A DNA stretch of 64,000 nucleotides, taken from assembly GCF_964340395.1 (NCBI RefSeq), contig NC_135555.1, forward strand, positions 6,569,931-6,633,930, given 5' to 3'. Position 1 is the first letter of the stretch, and every line of letters starts with the position of its first letter. Under the pieces are notes generated by a model. That model saw nothing but the letters and a program-made list of their open reading frames with translations. It did no database searches and was not told the origin of the DNA. This document shows, in pieces, positions 25,325 to 39,200 of the stretch. The position numbers were made by a program, and so were the translations under genes. The stretch is from Glandiceps talaboti (Eukaryota; Hemichordata; Enteropneusta; Spengelidae).

Positions 25325-28300
25325 CTATTTTGATTTACCGGCCCATTTCATGTCATCAGATCTTGGTTTGCTGCCAGATGCTTGCTCGATCATCCACTCG
25401 CACGCCCTCCAGAATTTAATCACCTCCAGTGGATAATTAAGCCAACCAGTGGTAATACAGTAATAGGTTTCATGGGGGGAGACATGGTGGATTCGGTGAT
25501 GCTGTCGTGGAAGAATAATATGCCAATCTTGAAGAAAAGTAACCCACTTTGGTAGACCAAAGTAAGTATGGGACCACTTATGAAACTGATTGGTCAAGGT
25601 GACAAATATGGCCATAGCGATTAAGAAACAATCAAAGTTATAATTTTCTTGTATCTGTTCTGGTGTTTGTGTCATGTACTTGTATGTTAGCCATACAAGA
25701 CCTGGAAGAGTTACTGCACAGTTGTCACCATTCACTTCAATGAAATCGTGTCTTGTGATAGAGGTTGGGTCAATGTGATGTTCTCTAAATGGCCGAATGA
25801 ATCCCTGTGAATTACAAAAGTAGTAAGCATGTATAAGAAAAAGTATATTCACTATTTCATTTTTTTTTTCATTTTTTTTTTCATTTTTATGCTGGGAATT
25901 GCTCCCAGCAATTTCTATTTTACAGTGTTACAAATTGGTCACTTTACACTAGACAACTTTTCTAAAATCAGTAAAACACCATGGTAAAAAAGCATTATTG
26001 ACAGAAAGCTCAGTCAAATCCTTTTCAGATAATCAGAACAACACTGAAATTAAAATTAATTGATCAAAGTTTACAGATAACCATTTGTTTTTCTTTCAGT
26101 GGGACACCTGCTTTGCTAAATTGTGTACAAAGTATGTAGCAATAGCTATCTTGTGGCCAATGTTCACAAAGTGTTCTGCCATTTTCATTTCTCAGTTATG
26201 CTTCTGAAGTGGGTAAGTTATGAATCAATTGACTGCATCAATTTCCATCAATAATTTCAATTCATATTTATATTATATTACAGTTTGCACTTTTATTGGT
26301 ATGATCGATATACACAATGTTAATACTTACAGCACCAACTATAGGCATATCTACTGAACCCCATGTGTCTGCACCCCAGTGGACAATACCAGAAGCAAAA
26401 TCTGCAGCTATAATACCCAAAACTGTAAAAAAAAGTCAATAAATGTCAGCAAAGATCAATGATGTTACCTAAACACACAACATTTTATGCCACATATTTT
26501 ATTCTATCCAGCATCAGTTATTGTACAATATCACAACACATACATAGGATCTTGACAACAGTAACAAGTTCTTTTCCCATGCACATAGATCAGTGTCCAC
26601 TCCTTCGACAATGATGCAAATCAGGTTTATGCTAGGGAGTCTAACACTAATCCCATGAGCTTGTGGCTATGTAGAAATCCATTTCATAGTTTACTTAACT
26701 CCCTAGTTGAGTATAGATATGTACATATTTTACAGGTAGTCCATTGTTCTCCTTTCTTGCCAGCATATTCTGACTACATGTACTGTAAATTCTTATTTTC
26801 ATTTCATTTGTAAATAAAAACATTCTTTGCAGAGGTGGCTAGATTCCCATGTGGGGTGGGGGGGATTAGGATTTTGCGAACGTTGCTTGTATATTTTGAG
26901 ATACAAATAGTATATTAGACTGTCGACAGTCGTTTGTGCCTTTTTTGCCACGTTTCATCTAAATCAAAGTCGTCGCCTCGCTCCGTAGCACTAGATAATG
27001 CATACTGATAGAAACTGCGATTGCCGAAGGTACGCAAACTGGCACTCGCTGATCAGTATGTGGTTATGGTATTGCTCCAGATCGGAGCGAGGCAACGACT
27101 TTAGTTTTAAATAAAACATAGCAAAAAGGCATGAATGACTGTCGACAGTCTAATAGTATATTGATGTTATAAAAATGCATATATAGTTATGTAAAATGAT
27201 CATGATCAAAACTTTCACCATGAAACCACTAAAGGATTAATTCAATCATTTACTACAACCAATTTGTTACTTTTGAACACAAAGCTGGAAAGGAATAAGT
27301 TTCTCTGTTGGTATGTTGTGATCTGATGTTTCATAAGATGGTTACATAAAAACAACCACATAGATTAAGTACACAGCAAATAGATCAGAGTAAACAAGAT
27401 TTGGGATATCCGGAATAATTATTGAAGTATATAAAAACAGCTTGTATGTTTCAAACCTATCATGTTTTCAGGAATAGATTGATTGAAACCAAAGTGCGGT
27501 TACAACTCACAGAAAAAAAAGAATATTTTTAGGAATTGGTGACAAAAACTACAGGGATAAACATGTTGTAGATGACATGTACATATGAAATAGCACTCCA
27601 TTACAATGTGATACAAATTGAACTAAATCATCCATTAGTGGTAATTGCCTAGTAGTCAATGTAAATGAATGGTAAACATCCCTACCTGCATTTATACAGG
27701 TGAAGAGTTTAACAGTTCAGATCTATAGCAATAAATGCATAATTCTAAGAATAACTGTAACACCACAGCAAATCAATATGTCAAGTGTGAGATACATGCG
27801 GTCACTTTTTTATCTTATCCTATTCAAATTTCTGGGCCAATAACACATTTTTATCATTCTGTAATATTCATATATCTGTATTAGTAATATTGAAACATTA
27901 TTTACACCATTAATATTCCATCCACAGCCATCACCCATCTGTATGCACACAGCTATTGTTCTTGTTACATTAAATATTTTACTATTCATTTATTGGTATA
28001 TGATAGTATATGTACTCACTTATGGAAGGCAATACATATCCTGAGTTTTCAAACTTGAAATGTGCACCAAGCTGGTAAAAGCAGAACGCCATTAGGACTA
28101 AATATACGGCTACACAGAGAATTTCTTGTGTACGTTTACCTGCCCGTGTAAATGAAAAAACAAAGTTGTTATCCTAAAATAGTTTACATGAACAAATAAA
28201 TTCAAAGCTAGAAATTACTCACAGAAAGAAAGATCTCTTTTCTTCCAACTGTTTCCGAAGACAATACAAGGCTTTGTATTGTCAAAGGCTAGAAAGGTAC

Positions 28301-28734
28301 CATGGACGTTGCTATTCATGTATTGTCATGCAAGGTTCGGGCAAGGTCACGGTTCAGGGATCACAATTATCGATGGCTACAATTTGACAAATGATATTCG
28401 CAACAAAGTAACGACTAATATTGTAATGAGGTTCAGAACGTTGTCGTTGATTAGTTGAACAACAATAACGAAGCGAAAAATTCTTTCTCCTGGTGGTGGC
28501 ATAACGGGTATATGTCGGACACGTACCTTTTATTCAATATTAAACCGATCACACCCATTGAACGTGACAACGAAAACATATTTTTTTTGTTTTCTTACCG
28601 TTAGAATATAATCCTGCTAGTTCTTTTGCTCCGGCATGACTTGGACCCCACCTTGCTTTCCCACTGTCAACATTAGCGTTTGGATCGTCCTCTGCCATGC
28701 AGTCAATTTCTTCCTTAGTGCCCGGCTTCGCCAT
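25325..28734 (-). CDS. PEDS1: Plasmanylethanolamine desaturase (PEDS1/TMEM189, CarF-like), 4 exons
   Basis: Minus-strand exons: 28734-28599, 28139-28020, 26422-26331 and 25804-25325. They give 275 residues (human is 270). The enzyme introduces the vinyl-ether double bond that turns plasmanyl into plasmenyl lipids (plasmalogens), in the ER membrane. The N-terminus aligns with the human RWG..HAGA.ELA.LYS segment. Membrane segments follow near residues 51-70 and 80-95. His-rich metal-binding motifs are all present: H100 in [17 protein letters not shown] at 123-129, HKWSH at 191-195, HHRIHH at 218-223, and [15 protein letters not shown] from 227. The C-terminus DDMKWA matches human. I prefer the start at 28734 (MAKPGTKEE) to an in-frame ATG at 28833. 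There is no fusion to a ubiquitin-conjugating domain. Confidence 0.96.
26916..27152. mobile_element. MITE-like element, family C, with palindromic termini (PEDS1 intron 2)
   Basis: It is bounded by TAGACTGTCGACAGTC and the inverted GACTGTCGACAGTCTA. The 14-bp core GACTGTCGACAGTC is itself a perfect palindrome, so each end can form a small hairpin alone. The subterminal arms also match inverted (GCCTCGCTCCG with CGGAGCGAGGC). Length is 237 bp. A related partial copy ends at 41285. Confidence 0.85.
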
Positions 28735-29260
28735 TGTCGAGGATCGCCTGATCTTGCGTGATCGTTCACCCGGTCTGCGGTACAGTAACACTCGGTATAT
28801 ATGGTATGGTATAGTATGACACTCTCTGGTCATGTAACGAACGCACTATGCGCTTGCGCAATTGATTAACATGACCTAGTTCATCAACCTCAGTGTGACC
28901 CCGTATTATCTCACTTGCTATGTCACTTTAATGCATAAATTGTGATTTTATTCACTCCACTTCATCAGAAATTTCATGCTATGTAAAATAATTATTTTAG
29001 TATCATCGAAATGATAATATGTTATAGTGAATTTGCTCACTCAGAAATCACAATGACCATTTATATGGCTTCTTCTAATTGGTCAAATCCTTCTATTCGC
29101 ATGGTAGACGGTTAAATTGATCCAATGACTGCGCTTCACATAGTTCATTGACGACCGATTATCACCTTTCACCTTTCCTTGCAAATTGTTTATATTCTCG
29201 TCGGCACTATACACCTCGACATGTGCTTTATGAAGTCGAAACTCAAATTTCAATCCCAAA
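28735..29260. promoter_or_regulatory. Divergent PEDS1/MTG2 intergenic region
   Basis: The two start codons are 526 bp apart on opposite strands, so the promoters must overlap or be shared. The left part has several CpG sites and is less AT-rich than its surroundings. No TATA element was recognised at a convincing position. Confidence 0.5.
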
Positions 29261-32200
29261 ATGAGATTTTTGAAATTCAGCAATTTCTTTCGCATATTAC
29301 GACCGCCAGAAATCATAGAGACCATTAATTTCAGATCTCCGTCACACAGCGCTGTCGATTTGCAAGTATGCAAGTTCTCAACCAAGGCGAGAAAGACGAA
29401 AAGGAAATTGACTGAGAAACAATTGGTACGTTTATAGTATAAATCGTCTGATTTTAACTATTTATAGCAAATATTATTATTATTATTATTATTATTTATT
29501 TATTACGGTGCAGACGTAAAAGACAACTTTATTATAAATGATATTATTTTAGAAAAATAAGCTATTTATAGTTGTGACAAAAATTATACAGTCAGTACTA
29601 CTAGATAAGTTAACATTATCATAATATCACCGTGTAAACCATGAATTCTTTTAAGAATCGTTGAAATAATTAGAGATTGACTTGAATAGCTAGATTTGGA
29701 TAGCAGGATCATAACATTTTGTGAAAATATTGAAATCTAAAAGTTTGACTAGACACATTTTTAGCCAACCATACCTTTAAACTTGTACCTTGTCCTGTGT
29801 AACAAATTATTTTAGTGCCTTTGACATTTTACACGAGCAGTTTATTAATTAATTAATTAATTAATTAAATAAATAAGAACTGAGTATTAATTTAGACATA
29901 TACAATCAATCTTGGTGCTATACCAATATTTGTTAGTTGTCATGCCAACACACCACCAGGTGTTTTTTTTAAATCTTGTCACTTAAATCACCTTACATAG
30001 AACATGGAATGCAACGATTCATTAGATCGAACCCTCCAATCTAATTCATCAACATAGACATGTATGTTTGCATTTGTGTGTAAGGAAACGACATCAGTCA
30101 GAAAAATTCTTCACATAATCCAAGTATATAAGCAGTGCTGTCAACAACAATAATAATGGAAGTGTGTGACATAACATTTACTGCACTATTCTGATGTTAA
30201 TAGTTATTTTTCCTTTCTCTACAACTAGAGTAGACATTTCATAGATTGGCGTCGTGTGCGTGTGGTTGGTGGTAAAGGTGGAGATGGATGTATTGCAATG
30301 TCACATACCAACCGTAGTGAGTTTGGTTCTCCTGATGGTGGTAGTGGAGGCAATGGTGGTCACGTCATTTTCAGAGGTAAGGAAGAATGGTTGTTCAAAT
30401 AGCAATATATATGAACTCAGCGGCATGGTAAACAGATTCCTAAGGTTGGAACTTCAATAATAGTGTTCTTTGATACACAACCAATGTGACTTTTGCCTTC
30501 TTCAGGACAAACTGATGATGATGACTGTTCACTTATTATTACTGATGGTACGGTGTATCAAATAACAGTACAGTAATTAGCAAAATATGAAGATTATTGG
30601 GCAGAATAAAACCAAATTCCCCATCAACTACCTATTTTCATCAGGATGCACTGGCTCTGTATTAAGCATACTATATTAAGCACAAACCATTGGTGCAAAA
30701 ATCCCTTTAAAAACAAACAAAAAAACAACAACACATATTTCCTTACATATTTATGTACAGATGTGCTGGTATTTTGGTAAGATGAAACACTAGTGTGTAC
30801 AAGGGTATCTTTATTGCATCCAAATTTTTTATTTAGAAGTTCAGACTCATTAGAATGGCAAATAACCATTCCAACAATGCACAGTAACTTTTTTTCATGG
30901 CTATTTATTTATCACCCAACTTGTCAAGATAATAAGAACCTTGTCATATATTAAACTCTTGTAGATGCTAAACAGTTCAATTAAAAATTCAAATCTTTTA
31001 ATAAAATGAAAAATTTAGAATTTCAAATTTGAAGTTTTTCCGTGTATCTTTTGTAAGTTTGTTAATTTCTTCCACAGCACAGAAAATACTTGTTTCCCTA
31101 GAATCATTACGTCATCAGTTTATAGGAGAAGAAGGAACTAGAGGTGGAAAGCAAAACTGTGATGGTAAAAATGCAAAACATACTATTGTTAAGGTAATGA
31201 AAGTTATTAGTTGACATACATTGACGTAAAGTGCTTAGATAAACTTTATGTTTCAGGAGTCAGAACTGAAAATCATAAGAGTGTTTGTGAACTATACACT
31301 GGTATGCACTAAGCAACCCTTTTCCTAAACAAGCAGTGTGTAAGGGTGTCCCAGGTAAGGGAGAATGTTGGTTAATATTTGGTCTTGAATAGCAATTACG
31401 TAGCAGTACGTGATGCAGTCAACACAATGATCTCTCTTGTCTAGCACAACTCCTAAAAATTACAGCATTTTTTAAAATAGAAATATTTAGAATGACTGAG
31501 AATGTAACTGACTACAATAATGATGACACTAGGAATGAGAATTTTCAGAGATGCAAATAGTATAGTACTCCTCAATGGTATGACCATTGCTGCTTTTGAA
31601 CAGCACTCCTAGTGTTTGAACTCTGCAATCTTTTGTTTTCCATATAACCACAATATTATGTATGGAAAACACCTAGTGTCAATGGTCAACTTCTTGTTAG
31701 TATTCTCATGTATGTTAAGTACTTTTATATGCAGTTATAAATAAGCTCAATGTGTCAAAAGTAAGGAAATGACTTCTTACGAAATCACACCATGAACAGT
31801 TATTGATTCATCATTAAACCAGCTGTTTGACGAGTAGCCTTCAAAATGTGATAGTACCATTGTCTGTAAGGTACGCCATGACAGGGCGCCCTCACACATT
31901 GATCAACCTCTTTGACATTGAATACAGCAGACCAGTGAAGGTGGAGCGACATGACGTATCTTACACTGTTACAGTTTAACATTGCCAAAAATACTCCAGA
32001 AATATAGTAAGAGAGAAAATCAAGGTTTTCTCTTCATATAAGTTTTATAACTTCTTGTCAGTGCATAAAGTACTTAATACATAATTTCAATTTTTCTTAA
32101 GAATTGAATGGACTATTTTTCTCAAAATATAAAGATCTTGATCTACTTGATGTTTCATACAAAGCCCTTCTCCAACAGCTTTACTTTATCAGATGGAATA

Positions 32201-34393
32201 GTATCATCTAAACTTGCCATTATCTGTGTTATCTGTCATATGTCATTTACAGGTTCCTCTTGGTACTATTGTCAAAGAAAATGAAGTTTTAGTGGTAGAT
32301 TTAAAGAAAGAAGGAGATCAAGTAAGTCATTGAAGAGTACTTGTCGAGGTATGGCAGTAATACTTTCTTTGCGCAGTGTAATATTTTCCTTTGTTTACAC
32401 GCTTTAAATTTATTTCAGCCTAGAATTTAGATTATCAACAAAATGTTCTTGTAACATTTTCCTGAAGTTTGTTGTTGTTACAGTGCAGTAATTTTGTGTG
32501 TTCTTGGTGTGTTTGTGTTACTGTTGAAGCAGTGAAACTCCACAACAAAGAAAAACATTGCACTGTGTGCAAAGAATGTATACTAGCATAATACATGCAA
32601 GTTAGGTACTCACCCCAACATCCCACCTCCCTTCTACTAAAGTTTGTAAGGTAATATCATACAGTGTTCAAAATTGAGGACTTTTCAAGTGTGTGACGCA
32701 CACGAAATGAAAGTAGAATTTTATGAGTAAACCTAAGTAAACACAATATAATGATGGATGCATTCCAGGTGAACTGGTAGGGGATCATGGGAAAAAAACA
32801 TAGAAATGCATATCCCATGATCCCTTGCCAGTTTACTTTGAATGTACCCATCATCATATTATCATATCTATTGAGGTTTGCGATATCAAACTACATATGT
32901 AGACATCATACAGAAACTGCAGACAATGAACTGTTCCGCAAAGGACAAATTTCAGAAGTACAAAAACTGGCTGCTCCTTCCTGATTACTATGGTAGGCAT
33001 AAGTGACAATGCTCATTGAACATTGTAAGTAAAGCCTAAAGTGTGATCGTGTATCATTCATATATAATATTCTGATAGACCTCGTTATTTTGCTATTCTA
33101 TGTTTCATTTTCACTAGTTTATAGCAGCCCGTGGAGGCATCGGTGGAAAAGGTAACTCATTCTTTGTATCCAATGACAACAAGTCACCCATGTTAGCAAC
33201 GAAAGGATCACCGGGCGAAGAGAGGATTTTAGAAGTGGAACTACGAATAATTGCACATGCTGGCTTGGTTAGTTGATTTATAAATTGTATTTTCTTTCTC
33301 ACTGAATGTATATTTGGTTTTGTTGTTCATTCTAACCTCTCTGTACTGCTAATGTATAAGTTTTTTGCTGAAGGTGACATATAAGCCCAATGGGCTGGGA
33401 AGGATTACCTCATATCTCAAGAATAAAATAATTTCCTACAACTATGATGACGACAACAACAACGTCAAGGATGACGACTATAAATACTTTCCATATCTGA
33501 TGTCAGTTGTTGACTTATACACATGGAGCTCCAAACAAGACAGGAGAGTCATTAGACCAGTTGCAAAATAATTTTAAAAATATAAATGACCACTGAGAAT
33601 CACGATATACCTAAAGCAGACATCACACTACATCTGCTATGCTTTGATATTATTACAGTGTTCTCAATCGAAAGTATGAATGATGAAGTACTGCCAACAT
33701 GTTGATACTTTACTGAACTTGTCTTGATGTATTGACAGATTTAGCGATAGTAGTCACAATATTGCTTACTCAGTGGCAAAGTTGTGAATAACAGTTTACT
33801 TTGATAATACCACCGAACGGGCATGCAATATTCATAGTTGGAAATCAACCTCATCTATTGGTAGATATCATCATGGCTAGATGTACAGAGTGACATATTA
33901 GACAACATACTTTGGTAACTGTAAGCAGAATAGTCACCAAATTTGAAATTTGTTATGATTGAAGTTATCAGTAATCACAAGCACAATTGCGGCACATCTA
34001 TGATCTGACCATACTAAATTCTGTACAAAGACACGGACCCATTTTGGTAGTGTATCAATATGTTGCAGTACTTTATCGTTCATACTTTGATTGGGAAGCA
34101 CTCTTAGAAATAAAGACAAATCACTTCCTGCAAAAAGGTAGTACTTAGTGTTTTTGCATTGTGATGCATCTTTCTGGAATATGAATATTTTGAAGAAAGC
34201 ACAGCTTCTACAATTTTTTGCCAAAACTTCTCCAGAATTGCATTTGTCATTCAACAATATCACAAACCATTCAATTTACATACCATCACTATTCTAGTCA
34301 TGTTGATAATGCATACATTTACCTTGGACTTGGAGTGGAGTCTACAGTCTTGTGTGAACATTACTGAAAAAAATGGTTACAGACAAACAAACG

Positions 34394-34449
<56 letters not shown>

Positions 34450-35335
34450 TACAATATTATGTATAGAGAACTTTTTTATATCTGATAATTTTACTTATTT
34501 TCATGATGAACTATTATAGATAGGATTTCCAAATGCTGGCAAGTCATCATTACTGAGAGCGTTATCTCGTGCCAAACCTGCTGTGGCAGCATATCCATTT
34601 ACAACATTGAATCCACATGTAGGCATTGTAGAATATGAAGACTTGGAACAGGTAGCAGGTAAGGGGCAAGGCCTAATTAAAAGGATTTACTCTTTTTTAT
34701 CCTACATTGATATATTAATCCCACCCTTAACATACATCCGAATCATCAAATTGGAAAGAGTGTAATCATTTTAAACAATTTAAAGAATCACAAGCTGAGT
34801 TTATACAAGTTTTGGGGCAGTGGGTAGTGTTTGTTGATGATGTTTATTGATGATTTGAAAATACTGAAAAAGAGAAGTCATGTGTTCCTAGTTGACCCAA
34901 ATGTTGATACAATAATAAATAAATTTGTAATATTTAGTTTTTTTCTTTATCATCATTTCAGTTGCAGATATCCCAGGGCTTATAGCTGGTGCTCATCTAA
35001 ATCGAGGACTTGGGCATTCTTTCCTGAAACACATAGAACGTTGTCAGTGTTTATTGTACGTCCTAGATCTATCAGCTGATGAACCTTGGCATCAGCTGGC
35101 TAACTTGAAGTTTGAACTTGAACAATATGCTGCAGGACTGTCAGAAAGACCACATGCTGTACTAGGCAATAAAATTGATATGCCCGGGGCTGTTGATAAT
35201 TTGGAAAGACTTCAAGATCATGTACAATTACCAGTGCTTCCTATTTCAGCTCTACATGGAACTAATATTAATCAACTAAAAGAACATCTTAGAGAATTAT
35301 ATGATGCTAACATTGCTAAAATTGAGGAGACATAA
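29261..35335 (+). CDS. MTG2: Mitochondrial ribosome-associated Obg GTPase (MTG2/GTPBP5), 7 exons
   Basis: Exons: 29261-29425, 30229-30376, 31078-31193, 32253-32321, 33118-33267, 34520-34658 and 34962-35335. They give 386 residues (human is 406). An in-frame TGA upstream fixes the start. The first 55 residues are basic and hydrophobic, as expected for a mitochondrial presequence. The Obg domain follows with Gly-rich stretches ([32 protein letters not shown]). The G domain shows G1 GFPNAGKSS at 218-226, switch I YPFTT, G3 DIPG at 265-268, G4 NKID at 332-335 and G5 SAL at 358-360. MTG2 takes part in late assembly of the mitochondrial large ribosomal subunit. No part of the bacterial-type C-terminal Obg extension is present, as in animal orthologues. 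Confidence 0.96.
32751..32856. repeat. Foldback repeat in MTG2 intron 4
   Basis: ATGATGGATGCATTCCAGG through GGGATCATGGG is followed, after a short loop, by the inverted CCCATGATCCC through ACCCATCATCAT. The imperfect hairpin is about 106 bp and non-coding. Confidence 0.7.
34379..34449 (+). repeat. (GACA)n microsatellite
   Basis: A tetranucleotide GACA tract of about 65 bp in MTG2 intron 5, 70 nt before exon 6. The small ORF across it is an artefact. Confidence 0.95.
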
Positions 35336-36275
35336 ATACTTTGCCATGCGCTTGCCAGGTTGTACATGTTTGAACAGAAAATACAGAATTTATACCCTGG
35401 TTGTTCTATGATACAGGAAAGTGCATTTACGCCATTGGCTCTGTGGTGCTCAAAGAATCAAAGCACTCAGAATCATCATTATTTTACCACATTTTTTCTT
35501 AAATTATTCTTGTGCAGGAACAATTATATTATTCTCCAATGTTTTGTTCTTCTGTCAGCTGGAAAATACACAGAATAATTCTCTCCCTACCTCTCTCTCT
35601 ATCTCTCTCTCTCCCTCCCTCCCTCCCTTCCTCTCTCTCTCCCTCCGTACCTCCCTCTCTTGCTCTTTGTCTCTCCCTCTCTCCCACCCTCTACTACACC
35701 TGCAACTTTGCCTGCAGGGAAAAGATTTATTATGAGTCATTTTATTGCTATTATCAATGGTACGCCTGCTATAATGGACCAGCATGATAGCCAGCGTGTT
35801 CATCCATGTGGATTTTCTAGTAAAGTATATCTTTCTGATTTGGGGGAATCAATGTACATGTATTTACTGTATAATGTAATACATTCATTAGAACATCATC
35901 TGTATGCCTTACTATCTGTATAGATGTATAATGTTATTAATTAAAATACATGATGTGTATTTAATACATAGCTTCATCAAGTCGATAGTGTACTAGATGC
36001 TTGCAACCAGTAGTACTATTCACAGACAAGCTGAATCATCAATGTTAATGTGCAAATAGCACTTTAAGACACAGTACATCTTGAGAAATCTGTTTCCCAA
36101 ATACTAGTAGTTCAAGTACACTTGCAGTAGTACAAAAGACTGCTCATTTACAATATTACACAGCAGTGATACTTTAAAAACTTGTTATGTTAAAATGTCC
36201 TTGGTCTAAAAAAAAAGTTGAAAACAGCTGAAGTTTGGATTAACTCTTTGAAAAGTGTCTAAGTCTCACACATAT
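35336..36275. other. Convergent 3' flanks of MTG2 and bestrophin
   Basis: The two genes end tail to tail with 940 bp between stop codons. A CT-rich microsatellite lies at 35580-35690 and yields Ser/Leu-rich or Arg/Glu-rich ORFs that are not genes. No other feature was seen. Confidence 0.6.
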
Positions 36276-39200
36276 TTACTCTGTATAGTTGTCTCCACCC
36301 TCGTCAATAAACTGTGTAATTTTTCCAAGTGGAGATACAGCCAGTAAAGACGCTTCCTGTTCAGACTCTTCTCTACTGTCAATGACTGCTATGTTTGTTT
36401 CCCTGTTTGTGTTTCTATTGTGAAGTTCTCCTCGATGACTTAGTAATGAAGTGTCTATTCCATCCTCCTGTTGTATATTTCCACTATTTCCTGAATTTAT
36501 GCATTCAGAGATATCTTCAATGATGACACCATCTTCAGCTGTTGTTTCCAGCTGCTTTTCAGTTACAAAATTTTCTGACCTCCGCCTATGGAACAGAGAA
36601 ATGTGATCTGTTTAAAAGCATCATTGTGTGAATGAAATTACATCAGTTACACTAGTCTTACATCGAGGCATATGCCTTAGGAGACATTTAATTGTCATCT
36701 TCTGGCATTGTTAGCAAAGATGATGGCATAAGTATTTCCTCAATAGTTACGTACACATATACATGGAGGTCATCAGATGATTTAGGTGTCCTGTCTGTAT
36801 ACTAGTTTTGGGTTCTGTCAAGAGCAACAGATGGTTATGTAGGCTTCAGAAATTAGTAGAATACTACAGGAACCTTGAAAAAAACAGCAAAATTATGCCA
36901 AAACATGTATATTCATGCACCCAAGGAAAAGTCTACATGTAGTCAGACCTATTTCTGCCTTTAGTAAGCTTGTACTGTTTAGTACTATCATAATTACGAT
37001 TTGTTGGTATTTATCAAGACAAAGAGATTGCAGTGTATATGACCCTCGCAAGAAATTCCAAAAATTTCCTGGAATGACTCTCTAGAACCCAAAAGATTAT
37101 GAAAATATGTTTATTTCCTGGAGTGGTGATCCCCTTTAATAACTAAAACATTATTTTACCTCTTGGGACTGTCACAAAGGTACTTGACTACATTTTGGTG
37201 TACGGCACTTTTTCATGGGAAAGTTGCGAATTACAACATCTAAAGTGGATGGATATCTACTAGGCTATTGATGGCACTGAGTACACTGGTTTACATCCAT
37301 GGACTATTTCTCTATTTTTCATGAAACTGTGATTTTCTATTACTGTTACCAAGTGTAATACTTACACTGAGACTCTGTTAGTAGATCCATACCAAGCACG
37401 TCTTTTCCTGTATTTCATTGATGACTTGGTGTAAGGCAGTTCCACAATCAATTGATCCCAGTTTTTATCTTTCTCTAGATTTGGTATTTGCCTATGTAGT
37501 GCATCTACAATTGAGAAACCTACCTAGAATAAGAAAATTATGGAGCAAATTCATTATAACAGGACTACTGCAAAACTAAAGAGGACATACTGTCTACAGT
37601 CTAGGAACATTGGAAATTGAGTGACTTTTAGTTTAGTGAAGTGCAACAGTAGCCAATCTTAAAGTTGCACAAGCTGAGTTTATGCTCTTTTTAACTCAAG
37701 TGAATATGCTTCAATAAAACTACATTCTAGTATAATGTTAATGTTAATGCAAGTAATAAGTGTTGTTTAGTATTACAATTGTCTTCTGACATTGTTAGAA
37801 CAGTTGATTGCATAGGGATTTCCTGTACATTTTTTGGTACGTATGATAAATTACATCATCACATCATCATGGGTTATACCTTAATACCATGTTTGAGTTC
37901 AGTCAATTTAAGTGGTGTTTAAGTATGCTTAGTATGTACAATATTGTGCATATCTGTGCATTAAAAACTATGCCAAAATATGTATAAACTCAGCATTTAC
38001 CTCTTTAAGAAACTATGATATGAAAATAACTAGTTATATGAAAGTTTTATTTTGATATTCACACTATAGCTTTCCAAAATAACATTCACTTCTAAACTGT
38101 TTCTGCCTGGTATTCTGTAGCACTTATTTTCTGATGAACTTACCTCTGATGACAGAAAAATCATCACTTTATTTTGATATCCAAATCATTGATTTTTCAA
38201 CATAAATATTTACTTCTAAACTGTTTCTGACTGAAGTTCATGCTACCTTCTTTTGAGGTACTTACCTGGACATTTCTGTCTATAATATAGTTGAGTTCAA
38301 AATCATCGTCATCGCCACCATAAGGGTTTAGTATCGCTTGGGCTACCTATATGGATTATAATGTAAACAAGCTGAGTTTGGTATTAATTTCAATGTTTTA
38401 CAATTAAGTAGGTTTGAACATTTAAAAAAAAAAAGAGACTATGTCACTGGTTCTGTGATACTCCAAAAATTAGTCAAAATGTTCCAAAGTCGCCATTATT
38501 TTTCCCATTGTTTAAATAAATTATGCGTAAGAGGGTATAAATATTTAGTATTTCGCAATATTTTTTCATTCAGCCAGAAAGTACTTGTGACATGAAGGAT
38601 TTGTCACTATGACTTGCTACACAAGTAGTGGCAATTTGCAAGGCCCATACATCATCATAGATTCCTTGGCAGAACAAAGAAAAATATCATGAATAATATG
38701 CAAGTAGAATACATGGCATTTCAGTGTATTGCTAATGAGAGTTGTGATGTCATCAGTTTGTGGGGGTGAAGGCAACTTCAACTTTGCCAAAATATATATA
38801 ACATATAAAAACAGGTCTTAATGATACTTATAAATAATCAGAAATATGTGTTCATCCTTACCTTAAGCCATCCAAAGTAAAAGAAGAATTCTAAAGTTGC
38901 AATTACTGGGAAATATAAATCAACTTTGTAACCATCATATCCCTTGGATGGGTCTAGAAACTGTCTTCCAAATATACTAGCCACAAAGTAGGACAAACAT
39001 GCAATAGTCACTACCTGTTGACAGAGATGATACGTACCAGATTTGATCTGAATGCCTCCTGTAAGGTACATGTATGTACCATTGTAATATTTTCAAATGA
39101 GCTGGCTGTTTTTGAGAAAATGATGACACAGATGGACAGACAGGCAGATAGAGAGACAGATAGACAGACAGACACAGAATTCATAACCAAAATGACCTCC

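Noticed and set aside
35421-35803. Ser/Leu/Pro-rich plus-strand ORFs and an Arg/Glu-rich minus ORF
   Set aside because: They are generated by a CT-rich microsatellite in the region between two convergent genes.
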